A DNA stretch of 64,000 nucleotides, from assembly GCF_030063455.1 (NCBI RefSeq), contig NZ_JASITB010000006.1:237850-301849 (forward strand), in the 5' to 3' direction. Origin of the DNA: Cryobacterium sp. PH31-O1 (GTDB taxonomy: Bacteria; Actinomycetota; Actinomycetes; Actinomycetales; Microbacteriaceae). The notes under the pieces were generated by a model, which did not search any database, was not told the origin of the DNA, and worked only from the letters and a program-made list of their open reading frames with translations. Of this stretch, positions 44,659 through 53,691 are shown one piece after another (positions within the stretch are counted from its first letter, which is position 1; each line of letters starts with the position of its first letter). The position numbers and the translations under genes are program-made.

Positions 44659-44883
44659 TTAGGCGACGAAGCCGACGCGGCGCGATTCTTCGCTGCCGAG
44701 TTCGACGTAGGCCAGGCCCACGGTCGGAACGATGTAGACGCGACCCTTGCTGTCGCTGAGCTTCAGATAGCCGGTCTGGCCAGAGAGCGCCGCCGCAACG
44801 GTCTCCTCGATCTCGGTCGCTGGCTGCGAAGTCTCAAAACCGATTTCCCGGGGGGAGTTGAAAATACCAATGCGAATATCCAC
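44659..44883 (-). CDS. DUF3107 small protein
   Basis: A 74-aa protein MDIRIGIFNSPREIGFE followed by a helix (TEIEETVAAALSG) and the KGRVYIVPTVGLAYVELG strand pair, matching DUF3107 (Rv3208A type). The GTG start at 44883 has an AAAGG box. It is the first gene of a two-gene leftward unit with the small membrane protein. It lies divergent from adnA, as part of the conserved repair neighbourhood. The function is unknown. Confidence 0.92.
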   Translation of the reverse strand: MDIRIGIFNSPREIGFETSQPATEIEETVAAALSGQTGYLKLSDSKGRVYIVPTVGLAYVELGSEESRRVGFVA

Positions 44884-44978
44884 AGAATTGCCTTTCGTAG
44901 CCGTGCGATCAGAGTACGACAGAACGCGCCGCGGCCCTGACAGAGTTCACTGTCGGCGCAACCCGATACCGTTGAATT

Positions 44979-47900
44979 GTGATCAACCACCATCCCGATG
45001 CCGCCCAGCAGGCCGCTCTCGACCTCCCCGACGGGGTGAGCGTTGCGGTGATCGGCGCGCCCGGCTCCGGCAAGACGACAACGCTCGTTGAACTCGTGGC
45101 CGACCGGGTGCTGAACCGGGGATATTCGCCGAGCGAGGTGCTCGTGCTGGTGCCGACCCGTGCCGGCGCGACCGCCCTGCGCGACCGCATTGCACTGCGT
45201 CTCGGGGTGCCAACGAACGGGCCGCTCGCTCGCAGCGCGAACTCGGTGGCCTTTCAAATTGTGCGTTCCGCTGTTGCGCAGGCCGGCGGGCCGGCGCCGA
45301 CGCTGCTCACCGGTGGCGAGCAAGACCAGATCATCGCCGAACTGCTGCAGGGGCACCTCGACGACGGTGCCGGTCCGGCGTGGCCGGCCACCCTCGGGCC
45401 CGACGTGCGCCGCCTGCGGGGTTTTCGCACCGAATTGCGCGATCTCATGATGCGCGCCGTGGAATACGGGGTGACCCCTGGCCAACTCGAGCGGTTTGCC
45501 TTGGGTCGACCCGAGTGGGTCGCGGCCGCCGAATTCATTCGCGGCTATGAAGATGCCAAGGACCAGGCCCGCCCCGGCCAATACGACTCCACCGAGCTGG
45601 CGCGCTATGCTGCCGCCATCGTGGCGGGCGCGCCGGCCGGACCAGCCGCAGCTGCGCAGCTCGGCACGCTCGCCGGGCTGCGCCTCATCATTGTCGACGA
45701 TGCCCAGGAAGTCACCCAGGCGACGCTGACCATGCTGGCCCAGTTTCAGGCGCGCGGGGTGGCGGTCATCGCCGTCGGCGATCCCGACATCAGCACCGGG
45801 TCGTTCCACGGAGCCCATCCAGATGCCCTCGGTCGCCTCGGCTCGTACTTAGCGGCGAATTTCGGTGCCGACCTGGCCGCGCCGGTCGTGCTGAAGACGG
45901 TCTATCGGCACGGGGCGGGCATCCGTTCGGTTATTGCTCAGATCACGAGCCGGATCGGCGCTGCCGCGGCCGGAACCCAGCGCGCAGCGGCCAGCATCGA
46001 AGCTGAAACCCCGGCTGCTCCGCTCGACCAATCGGTGCACACCGTCGTCGCCACCAGCCCGGCCGATCAACTCGCGGTGATCGCCCGGCTGTTGCGTGAA
46101 CGTCACGTGATCAACGGCACGCCCTGGTCACGGATGGCCGTGATCGTGCGCACCGGATCGCTCGTGCCGTCGATCTCCAAGGGGCTCGCCGCCCTCGAGG
46201 TGCCGACCCAGGTGTCGACCGCGAGCACAGCGCTGCGCGACGAATATGCGGTGAAGGCCTTTATTCTTGCTCTCGAGGTGACCCTCGGTCGCCAACCGCT
46301 GGGTCCTGAGGCGGCGATCGACCTGCTGCGCGGCCCGCTCGGCGGGCTCGACCCGATCACGCTGCGCCGACTGCGCGCAGCGCTGCGTCAACAGGAGCTA
46401 GACCAGCCGGAGCCGGGCGAGGATACCCCCACGCCGCGCACGCGCCACGAGCGCAGCGCCGACGACCTGCGCAGCGCCGACGAACTGCTGGTTGCCGCCC
46501 TGGAGAACCCCGAACTGCTCGCCGCCATCGACAACCGCACTGCCCGCCGCGCGGCCGGCTGCGGGGCAAGCCTGCGCCAGGCGAGAATCGAATACGAAGC
46601 CGGCGCCACCATCGAAGAGCTGCTCTGGGGCCTGTGGCAGCGCAGCGGCCTCGACCGGGAGTGGAAAGAACAATCCACCGGCACCGGAATCGTCGCCGAC
46701 GAAGCCAACCACAACCTCGACGCCGTCGTCGCTTTGTTCTCGGCAGCGCAGCGATATGTCGAACGCACCCCGTCGGCCCCGCCGGTGTTGTTCCTGGAAC
46801 ACCTCGTCGACACCGATGTGCCCGAAGACACCCTTGCGCCGCGAGCCCTCGGCGCGGCCGTGACCGTCTCCACCCCGAGCGGCACCATCGGTCGCGATTT
46901 CGACGTCGTCGTGGTCGCCGGCGTGCAGGCCAACGTTTGGCCAGATCTGCGCATCCGTGGCTCCCTGCTCGGCGCGGGCGACCTCGCCCAGCTCGCCTCC
47001 GGTCAGAGCGCCCCCGGCACCGATGCCCGCACCGCGGTGCTCCATGACGAACTGCGCATGTTCGCCCAGGCTGCCAGCCGTGCCACCACCGAACTGCTCG
47101 TCACGGCCGTCAGTAACGAAGAGAACGAACCATCCGCGTTCCTGCGATTGCTGCCGCAGCCCGAACCCGAGCCCGACATCGACGATCTCAGCCGATACCC
47201 CCTGTCGCTGCGCGGTCTGGCCGGGCGACTGCGGCGTGACTTGACTCGCGCCATCCGCTTGCCGGCCCGCACCGATTCCGAGACCAGTTCGCGGGCGGCA
47301 GATGCTGCGGCTACGCTGGCCCGCCTGGCCCGCGACAGCGTGCCAGGCGCCGCGCCCCACGACTGGTACGGGCTGGCCGATCCAAGCACCGTGCGCCCAC
47401 TCAACGACCCGGAGGCCGGCGACCAGCCGGTGCGCGTTTCGCCGTCGCGCATGGCCGCGTTCGAGACCTGCCCGCTGCACTGGCTGATCGGCCAGGTTGG
47501 AGGCGGTAGTTCGAACACCGCAGCGAACCTCGGCACGATCATCCATAAGGTCATGGAAGAGTCGACCGACCGTCGGCCCGAAGCGCTCTGGCAGGGGGTG
47601 GAAGCTCGCTGGAACGAACTCGACTTCGACGCTGACTGGCAATCGCGCGTACATAAAGTCGCCGCCCGGGCGCTCACCGATCGGCTGGCTTCGTACCTGC
47701 TGGACTTCGAGCACGGCGGCGGTGAGCTGCTGAGTGCCGAAGGCAGTTTTGAACTCGAGGTCGGCGGTGCCGTGCTCTCGGGCACGATCGACCGGGTGGA
47801 GCGCCAACTCGACGGACGGGCCGTCATCGTCGACCTGAAAACAGGCAAGGGCGACGCGACCAGTGACAGCGGCGTCGCTGAGCATCCGCAACTCGGCGCC

Positions 47901-48188
47901 TACCAGCTGGCATTCCAGGAGGGTGTGATCGACGGCGTCTCCGGGGATATGGCCTTGGCCGGTGCCCGCCTTGTCATCGTCTCCTCCGGCACGGTGAAAC
48001 AGAACTACCGCAATCCCACCCAGCCCGCGTTCACCCCTGAACAGCTTGATGCTTTTCGCACCCGGGTCGGTGTGGACGCCGCCGGTATGGGCGGCGCCAC
48101 TTTCATCGCCGAGATCACCTCGCACTGCCTCGACCCGCGCAGCCACGGGTCCTGCCGAATCCACGTCATCAAGCAGGTCAGCTCATGA
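44979..48188 (+). CDS. adnA: AdnA-like helicase-nuclease subunit
   Basis: First subunit of the actinobacterial AdnAB double-strand-break resection machine, 1069 aa (the family is about 1050). The N-terminal UvrD-type motor has Walker A GAPGSGKTTTL and motif II reading IIVDDAQEV (Asp where the catalytic Glu usually sits). The nuclease lobe has GTIDRVE, VIVDLKTGKGD and QLGAYQLAF (QxxxY), a RecB-type active site. Three Cys in the nuclease lobe (ETCPLHW; HCLDPRSHGSC) resemble an incomplete AddB-type iron-sulphur site. The GTG start at 44979 is divergent from DUF3107. It is joined to adnB by an ATGA overlap (48185). Confidence 0.9.
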   Translation: MINHHPDAAQQAALDLPDGVSVAVIGAPGSGKTTTLVELVADRVLNRGYSPSEVLVLVPTRAGATALRDRIALRLGVPTNGPLARSANSVAFQIVRSAVAQAGGPAPTLLTGGEQDQIIAELLQGHLDDGAGPAWPATLGPDVRRLRGFRTELRDLMMRAVEYGVTPGQLERFALGRPEWVAAAEFIRGYEDAKDQARPGQYDSTELARYAAAIVAGAPAGPAAAAQLGTLAGLRLIIVDDAQEVTQATLTMLAQFQARGVAVIAVGDPDISTGSFHGAHPDALGRLGSYLAANFGADLAAPVVLKTVYRHGAGIRSVIAQITSRIGAAAAGTQRAAASIEAETPAAPLDQSVHTVVATSPADQLAVIARLLRERHVINGTPWSRMAVIVRTGSLVPSISKGLAALEVPTQVSTASTALRDEYAVKAFILALEVTLGRQPLGPEAAIDLLRGPLGGLDPITLRRLRAALRQQELDQPEPGEDTPTPRTRHERSADDLRSADELLVAALENPELLAAIDNRTARRAAGCGASLRQARIEYEAGATIEELLWGLWQRSGLDREWKEQSTGTGIVADEANHNLDAVVALFSAAQRYVERTPSAPPVLFLEHLVDTDVPEDTLAPRALGAAVTVSTPSGTIGRDFDVVVVAGVQANVWPDLRIRGSLLGAGDLAQLASGQSAPGTDARTAVLHDELRMFAQAASRATTELLVTAVSNEENEPSAFLRLLPQPEPEPDIDDLSRYPLSLRGLAGRLRRDLTRAIRLPARTDSETSSRAADAAATLARLARDSVPGAAPHDWYGLADPSTVRPLNDPEAGDQPVRVSPSRMAAFETCPLHWLIGQVGGGSSNTAANLGTIIHKVMEESTDRRPEALWQGVEARWNELDFDADWQSRVHKVAARALTDRLASYLLDFEHGGGELLSAEGSFELEVGGAVLSGTIDRVERQLDGRAVIVDLKTGKGDATSDSGVAEHPQLGAYQLAFQEGVIDGVSGDMALAGARLVIVSSGTVKQNYRNPTQPAFTPEQLDAFRTRVGVDAAGMGGATFIAEITSHCLDPRSHGSCRIHVIKQVSS

Positions 48189-51100
48189 GTCTTGTCACCA
48201 CCGCCACGGGGGTTTCTGCCCTCGACATTGCCGCGAAGCTCGAATTGCCGCCGCCCACACTCGAACAACAGGCGGTGATCGAGGCACCGCTCACGCCCAC
48301 CCTCGTGGTCGCCGGTGCCGGCAGCGGCAAGACCGAGACCATGGCCAACCGGGTGCTCTGGCTGCTCGCCAACGGTCACGCCCGCCCCGACCAGATTCTT
48401 GGACTCACTTTCACCCGGAAGGCCGCCGGCGAACTGAGCGAACGCATCAACAAGCGCATCACCGACCTCGACGCGGCCGGCCTCATGCCGTTCGTCGACT
48501 CCGACGACGACGCCATCGGCTCCGACCTGTTCAACACCCCGAGCGTCTCCACCTACAACTCCTTCGCCAGCCGGCTGTTCACCGACAATGCCTTGCTGCT
48601 TGGTCGGGAACCGGAATCGGTACTGCTGAGCGATACGAGCGCCTGGCTGCTCGCCAGGCGCGTTGTCATCGACTACGGCGACGGTCGGCTGGTGCCGTTC
48701 GGCAAAAGCGTCGACCTCGTCACCGATGCCGTGCTGCAGCTCAGTCGCGTCCTCGCCGAGAACCCACCGGCATGGCTGGGGGGCGAGCCGGGTGCCCCGC
48801 ACGATCTCAACGGCCTGGCTGACAGCTTCGCTTACCTGCCCGACCTGCCCTACGGCAACCCGCGTAAGAAGAAGCCCTACGATTCGGTGCTGGACTCTGT
48901 CGCAGCGGTCGCACCGCTGCCGGTGCTTGCCGAGCTCGCCGCACGATACAGCACCGAGAAACGCCGGCTCGGCCTGATCGAATTCTCCGACCAGGTGGCG
49001 CTGGCGCTGCAGGTGTGCCAAAAAGTCGATGCGGTGGTCGGCCGCTACCGCGACTCGTACCGGGTCGTGCTTCTTGACGAGTACCAGGACACCTCGGTCC
49101 TGCAGACCGAGCTGCTGCACACCCTGTTCAGAGACCACCCGGTCATGGCCGTCGGCGATCCGCACCAGTCCATTTATGGATGGCGCGGCGCCAGTTCCGC
49201 AAACCTGCTCGGCTTCGCCACGGATTTTAACAGCCGTGAACTCATCACCGGCGATTTCGGCCTCACAACCGCAGCCCCGACCATGTCGTTGTCGTTCACC
49301 TGGCGAAACCCCGGCACCGTGCTCGACGCCGCCAACGCCCTGGTCGCCCCCCTGAGCGCGGCGCTGCGCGCCAAGCCGGGCGGAATCCAGGTCGAAACCC
49401 TCAAGGTTCCGGCACAAACCAGGCCAGGAGCGGTCGACGCGTTCATGGCGCAAACCATCGCCGAGGAGGCCGCAGCGATCGCCGACTGGTTCGCTGCCCG
49501 GCTGGGCGGTGAACACGGTCAGGCCCAACGCAGTGGCGCCATGTTGTTTCGCGCCCGGCGCGAGATGGACTACTTTGCCGAGGTATTGCGGGCCCACGGC
49601 GTGCGCGCCCACGTGCTCGGTCTCGGCGGGTTGCTGTCGACACCGGAGGTCGCCGATGTCGTGAGCGTGCTGCGGGTGGTGCACGATCCCGCGGCGGGCA
49701 GTGAACTGGTGCGTCTGCTCAGCGGAGCCCGCTACCGGGTCGGCCCACGCGACCTGCAGGCGCTCGCCGGCGTGGCCAGCTGGCTGGCCGGCCACGACTG
49801 GGCCCAGAAAGCCATTTCGGCCGACCTGCGTGGCAAGCTGCGGGAATCCGTTGCGGGTGATGAGGCCAGCTCCCTCGTCGACGCGCTCGATTTTCTCGGA
49901 ACGGCACCCGATTCCCACAGCCAGTTTGCCGGCTTCAGCGAACTTGGGCGTGCTCGTGTGCAGTCGGCCGGGCGCCAGCTGGCCTGGCTGCGTTCCCGCG
50001 CCGGCCTGCCCCTGCTCGATTTCGTGCGCCTGATCGAGCAGGAATTTCGGCTCGATATCGAACTGATCGCGAACGAGGCCAACGAACTGGGCCTCGCCAA
50101 CCTGTACTCCTTCCACGACACCGTTGGCGCTTTTCTCGACAGCGACGAGCAGGGCACCCTGGCGAGCTTTCTGCGCTGGCTCAAGCGGGCTGAGCTGCAG
50201 GACGACCTCGGCCCGCGCGCCGATCTGTCCGAGCAAGGCACGGTTCAGTTGCTCACCATTCACGGAGCCAAGGGTCTCGAATGGGATTTCGTCGCCATTC
50301 CCAACCTCGAGGAGAAGAGTCTGCCCGCGGCCTCCCGCGATACGAGTGGCTGGCTGCGTTTCGGCGAACTTCCCTACGGTTTTCGCGGCGACCGCTCCGA
50401 GCTGCCAGAGCTTGAAATAATCGGGCACGACACGCAGCTCGACTACGACCTGGCCTTCCAGGCGTACAAAGCCGAATTGGCGACGCGCCACGATGACGAA
50501 GAGCGTCGCCTCATCTACGTGGCCACCACTCGAGCCAAGCAGGAACTGCTGCTGACCGGCTCGTTCTGGGGGCCGGGACTGACGGTGAGAAAGCCCAGTC
50601 GATATCTCACCGAACTTGCCGACGCTGCGCTGATTGCCGCCGTGCCCGACACGAGCACCGAAGCCGACAAACCCGAGTCCGGCGGCGACGGCACCGAAGT
50701 GTGGCCGTTCGACCCGCTCGGCACCCGCCGCGCGCTGGTTGAAGCCGCTGCGACCCGGGTGCGCACCAGCGAAGCGGATGCCCCCACCCGCTGGTCACAC
50801 GCGGTCACCCTGCTGCTCGAGGAAAGGGCCCTGCGCCTCGCCGGCGGCGGGGTGGCACCAGTTCCCACCCGCATCCCGGCCTCCCGGTTCAAGGACTACG
50901 TCGACGACCCGGCCGGCGTCGCCGCCGAACTGCGGCGCCCCATGCCTCAGCGCCCCTATCGGGCTACCCGACTGGGCACACTTTTCCACTCCTGGGTGGA
51001 ACGTCGGGCCGGTGCCGGCGCCACCGGCACCGGCACCGACAGCATTGATGCCGGTCTCAATGAACTCGACTTCGGAGATGACGACGGATACGGCGGCGGT

Positions 51101-51604
51101 AGCGGCATGCTGAATGACCTCGCCGTGCCGGAGCAGGAACAGTTCGCGGTGCTTCAGGCCACCTTCGAACGTTCAGAGTGGGCCGAGCGTCGGCCGGTTG
51201 ACGTCGAGATTGAAATTCACCACGTGCTCGGCGGCCAGGTCTTCGTCTGCAAGCTCGACGCGGTCTATCGCACCGCCACCGGCTACCAGGTGGTCGACTG
51301 GAAGACCGGCCGGGCGCCCAAAAACGCCGCCGACCTGGAGCTCAAGCAGACCCAGCTCGCGCTCTACCGGCTGGCTTACGCCCGCTTCAAGGGAATCGAT
51401 CCGAGCATTGTCGACGCCGTGTTCTACTTTGTCGCCGACGACACCATCATCGCCCCCGAACGGCTCTACTCTGAGGCCGACCTGCTCGCCGCCTGGTCTG
51501 GAGCGATGACCCCGGAACGCGCGGATTCAGACTCGGAATCGACTGCGGATTCTGACTCGGATGATTCTGACTCGGAATCGATGGTGAGCCCGGAGAAGTT
51601 GTAG
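48185..51604 (+). CDS. adnB: AdnB-like helicase-nuclease subunit with Ser-Asp-rich tail
   Basis: Second AdnAB subunit and expected lead motor, 1139 aa. Helicase motifs are complete: Walker A VAGAGSGKTETM, LTFTRKAAGELSERI, motif II LLDEYQDTSVLQTELL, DPHQSIYGWRG, TIHGAKGLEWDFV and YVATTRAKQELLL. The C-terminal RecB-like nuclease has KLDAVYR, VVDWKTGRAPKN and QTQLALYRLAY. The last about 30 residues are an acidic Ser/Asp/Glu run encoded by short degenerate repeats. The final 139 bp overlap the coding end of the convergent kinase-like gene. It starts 4 bp inside the adnA stop. Confidence 0.92.
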   Translation: MSLVTTATGVSALDIAAKLELPPPTLEQQAVIEAPLTPTLVVAGAGSGKTETMANRVLWLLANGHARPDQILGLTFTRKAAGELSERINKRITDLDAAGLMPFVDSDDDAIGSDLFNTPSVSTYNSFASRLFTDNALLLGREPESVLLSDTSAWLLARRVVIDYGDGRLVPFGKSVDLVTDAVLQLSRVLAENPPAWLGGEPGAPHDLNGLADSFAYLPDLPYGNPRKKKPYDSVLDSVAAVAPLPVLAELAARYSTEKRRLGLIEFSDQVALALQVCQKVDAVVGRYRDSYRVVLLDEYQDTSVLQTELLHTLFRDHPVMAVGDPHQSIYGWRGASSANLLGFATDFNSRELITGDFGLTTAAPTMSLSFTWRNPGTVLDAANALVAPLSAALRAKPGGIQVETLKVPAQTRPGAVDAFMAQTIAEEAAAIADWFAARLGGEHGQAQRSGAMLFRARREMDYFAEVLRAHGVRAHVLGLGGLLSTPEVADVVSVLRVVHDPAAGSELVRLLSGARYRVGPRDLQALAGVASWLAGHDWAQKAISADLRGKLRESVAGDEASSLVDALDFLGTAPDSHSQFAGFSELGRARVQSAGRQLAWLRSRAGLPLLDFVRLIEQEFRLDIELIANEANELGLANLYSFHDTVGAFLDSDEQGTLASFLRWLKRAELQDDLGPRADLSEQGTVQLLTIHGAKGLEWDFVAIPNLEEKSLPAASRDTSGWLRFGELPYGFRGDRSELPELEIIGHDTQLDYDLAFQAYKAELATRHDDEERRLIYVATTRAKQELLLTGSFWGPGLTVRKPSRYLTELADAALIAAVPDTSTEADKPESGGDGTEVWPFDPLGTRRALVEAAATRVRTSEADAPTRWSHAVTLLLEERALRLAGGGVAPVPTRIPASRFKDYVDDPAGVAAELRRPMPQRPYRATRLGTLFHSWVERRAGAGATGTGTDSIDAGLNELDFGDDDGYGGGSGMLNDLAVPEQEQFAVLQATFERSEWAERRPVDVEIEIHHVLGGQVFVCKLDAVYRTATGYQVVDWKTGRAPKNAADLELKQTQLALYRLAYARFKGIDPSIVDAVFYFVADDTIIAPERLYSEADLLAAWSGAMTPERADSDSESTADSDSDDSDSESMVSPEKL

Positions 51605-52635
51605 CTGTCGGTGTGCATCGCCGCGTGCTGGTCGTAATCTCGAACTGCACGCGGCATGTGGTCGAGCATATTCTCCACATCATTGACGGTCATGATCGGT
51701 CCGGTTTCGGGGGAGAGCGGCTGCTGGGTGTGACTGTGTACCGTGTCGACGAGACCATCGAGCATTGCGACGGCGTCATCGACGATGGTTTGATCGTGGC
51801 TGCTGACACCGTGCAGCAACCATCGGGCCAGTTCCAGCTCGGCGTAGAGCATAGCGCGCTGGGTAATGTGAGTGTCGCTGCCCTGACGGGCGTTCGAATA
51901 GGCGTCCAGGGCGAGTTCGGCGGCATCGCCGCGCGCGGCGAGCAGCCAGTGCAGATCGCGGGCCGGGTCGCCGACGGCCAGGCCAGACCAACCGAGAATT
52001 CCTGAGACGGCATCGTCGGTGATCAGGATGGAATCGGCCGACATCGACCCGTGCACCACGGCCGGTGCGAACTGCCAGAGTGCTTCGTCGTCGGTGGCCT
52101 GTTCCCAGCGGCGCAGCAGCGCGGCGGGCAGGTAGCCGGTGCCTGCGGCTCGGTCGATCAGATCGATCGAGTCTTTGCGGCACTGTTCGGCGCTCTGCTG
52201 GGGCAGCCCGGCGGTGCCGATGAAGGCGCTCGGCAGCGAGTGGATCGCAGCGATGGCCCGCCCAATCGACCCGGAGACGCCCTCGTGCCCGGTGAGGGCA
52301 TCCGCATCGAAGCTGTCACCGGCGAGCAGCTCATAAACGACCGCGCGCGTGCCCTGAATCGGTGTCTGACCGACATATTCCGGCACGTCGAACGGCAGCC
52401 GGCTGCGATTGCCGGTGGTGAGCGCGCGCAACGCCCCGAGGTCGGCGGACTGTTCGGTTTCGGCCGACTGGCTCGTGGGAACGCGAATGATCAGCGCCCG
52501 CCCGGCCTTGTCGATGACGAGCGCCGAGTCGAACAATCCGTGCGCGCCGGCACTGTGCTTACGGGCGTAGGCCACGTCGAGCCCCGGAACAGCGGAGGTG
52601 GCTAACGCGGCTAGAGTGAGTTGAGTTCTGGCCAT
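51466..52635 (-). CDS. Aminoglycoside phosphotransferase-like protein with lost catalytic residues (pseudokinase)
   Basis: A 389-aa protein with an APH/kinase-like fold (LDVAYARKHSAGAHGLF; a VVYELLAGDSF hinge; AIAAIHSLP). The catalytic loop HGDxxxxN reads HGSMSADS: Ser197 replaces the catalytic Asp and Ser202 the Asn. The metal-binding Asp of IDW reads LGW (Gly215), while the following GDPARDLHW is conserved. It is therefore predicted to be inactive as a kinase and perhaps a regulator or scaffold. ATG 52635 (MARTQLTL) is preferred over longer frames. The C-terminal tail is a Ser-Glu run overlapping adnB antisense. It lies between adnAB and nudC-uvrD2. Confidence 0.8.
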   Translation of the reverse strand: MARTQLTLAALATSAVPGLDVAYARKHSAGAHGLFDSALVIDKAGRALIIRVPTSQSAETEQSADLGALRALTTGNRSRLPFDVPEYVGQTPIQGTRAVVYELLAGDSFDADALTGHEGVSGSIGRAIAAIHSLPSAFIGTAGLPQQSAEQCRKDSIDLIDRAAGTGYLPAALLRRWEQATDDEALWQFAPAVVHGSMSADSILITDDAVSGILGWSGLAVGDPARDLHWLLAARGDAAELALDAYSNARQGSDTHITQRAMLYAELELARWLLHGVSSHDQTIVDDAVAMLDGLVDTVHSHTQQPLSPETGPIMTVNDVENMLDHMPRAVRDYDQHAAMHTDSYNFSGLTIDSESESSESESAVDSESESARSGVIAPDQAASRSASE

Positions 52636-52719
52636 GCCTACTAGGTTAGATCGACTTCCGGCCTGGCGGTTATTCGCCACGCCTCCACAGCACGTTCTCG
52701 CAGAGCTCGGAGACAAACC

Positions 52720-53691
52720 ATGTCGTTCACATTCACGACGCGGTTGCCGCTGTCTCGCCACGCGGTCGACCGTGACCACCTGAGCCGCAGCAGTCCCGGA
52801 CTGTTCGACCAACTCTGGGCGGATTCCGCCACCCGCCTGCTGCCCGTCTGGCACGGCAAAATGTTGCTCGCGCCGCACGATCCCGACACGGGGCCGCGCC
52901 TGGCCCTGCTGCCGCCGGTGAGCCTGCGAAACGACGGCCTGCGCGTCTACCTCGGCCGGTCTTTGCCGGACGATCTGCCGGAAGCATTCGGCACCCGCAT
53001 CGTCGCCGTGAGCCTGGATGACGCCGACGCCGCCCTTCTCGAGCCCGACGTCGACCGCTGGGTGGGCCTCCGCACGGTCGCGACCGTGCTCGGCGACCGT
53101 GACGCCGGCCTGTTCACCGAGGCCCTCGGCGTGCTCAACTGGCACGCCTCGCACGCGCACTGCCCGCGGTGCGGAGCCGCCACCACCGTCGAAGATGGCG
53201 GCTGGGTGCGTCGCTGCCCGGTCGACAACAGCCAGGTTTTTCCGCGCACCGACCCCGCCGTGATCGTGCTCATCACCGACGCTGACGACCGAATCCTGCT
53301 CGGCTCCAACGCCATGTGGGAGAACAACCGCTACTCGCTGCTGGCCGGCTTCGTTGAACCGGGTGAGGCCCTGGAAACGGCCGTGATCCGCGAAATGTTC
53401 GAGGAATCCGGTCTTCGGGTCACCGATCCGGTCTACGTCGGATCGCAGCCGTGGCCGTTCCCAGCGTCGGTCATGTGCGGCTTCACCGCCCGACTCGCCG
53501 ACGACCAGCAGGCTGGTGACCTGCTGCCGGACGGCGCGGAGATCCTGGCGCTGCGCTGGTTCAGCCGGCAGGAATTGCATGAGGCCGGCGAGTGGATGCT
53601 GCTGCCCGGCCCGTCCTCCATCGCGCACGCCATGATCGAACGCTGGCTCGGCGCCCCGCTTTCGGCCGCGCCGGAATTGATCCGTCCGTGA
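52720..53691 (+). CDS. nudC: NAD(+) diphosphatase / NADH pyrophosphatase NudC
   Basis: A 323-aa Nudix hydrolase acting on NADH or NAD-capped RNA. It has a central zinc-ribbon with HCPRCGAAT and RRCPVDN (the fourth Cys position is Asp). The complete Nudix box GFVEPGEALETAVIREMFEE is followed by the NADH pyrophosphatase signature SQPWPFPASV. The start is ATG 52720. The stop overlaps the GTG of uvrD2 (GTGA, 53688-53691), so the two are translationally coupled. The nudC-uvrD2 order is the same in mycobacteria (Rv3199c-Rv3198c). Confidence 0.95.
   Translation: MSFTFTTRLPLSRHAVDRDHLSRSSPGLFDQLWADSATRLLPVWHGKMLLAPHDPDTGPRLALLPPVSLRNDGLRVYLGRSLPDDLPEAFGTRIVAVSLDDADAALLEPDVDRWVGLRTVATVLGDRDAGLFTEALGVLNWHASHAHCPRCGAATTVEDGGWVRRCPVDNSQVFPRTDPAVIVLITDADDRILLGSNAMWENNRYSLLAGFVEPGEALETAVIREMFEESGLRVTDPVYVGSQPWPFPASVMCGFTARLADDQQAGDLLPDGAEILALRWFSRQELHEAGEWMLLPGPSSIAHAMIERWLGAPLSAAPELIRP

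Noticed and set aside
51466..52635. Antibiotic-resistance aminoglycoside/macrolide phosphotransferase
   Set aside because: The catalytic Asp, the Asn and the metal-binding Asp are all replaced, and the locus is a conserved repair neighbourhood.
52636..53628. N-terminal extension of the kinase-like gene
   Set aside because: It reads antisense to nudC with no domain; family sequence starts at MARTQLTL (52635).
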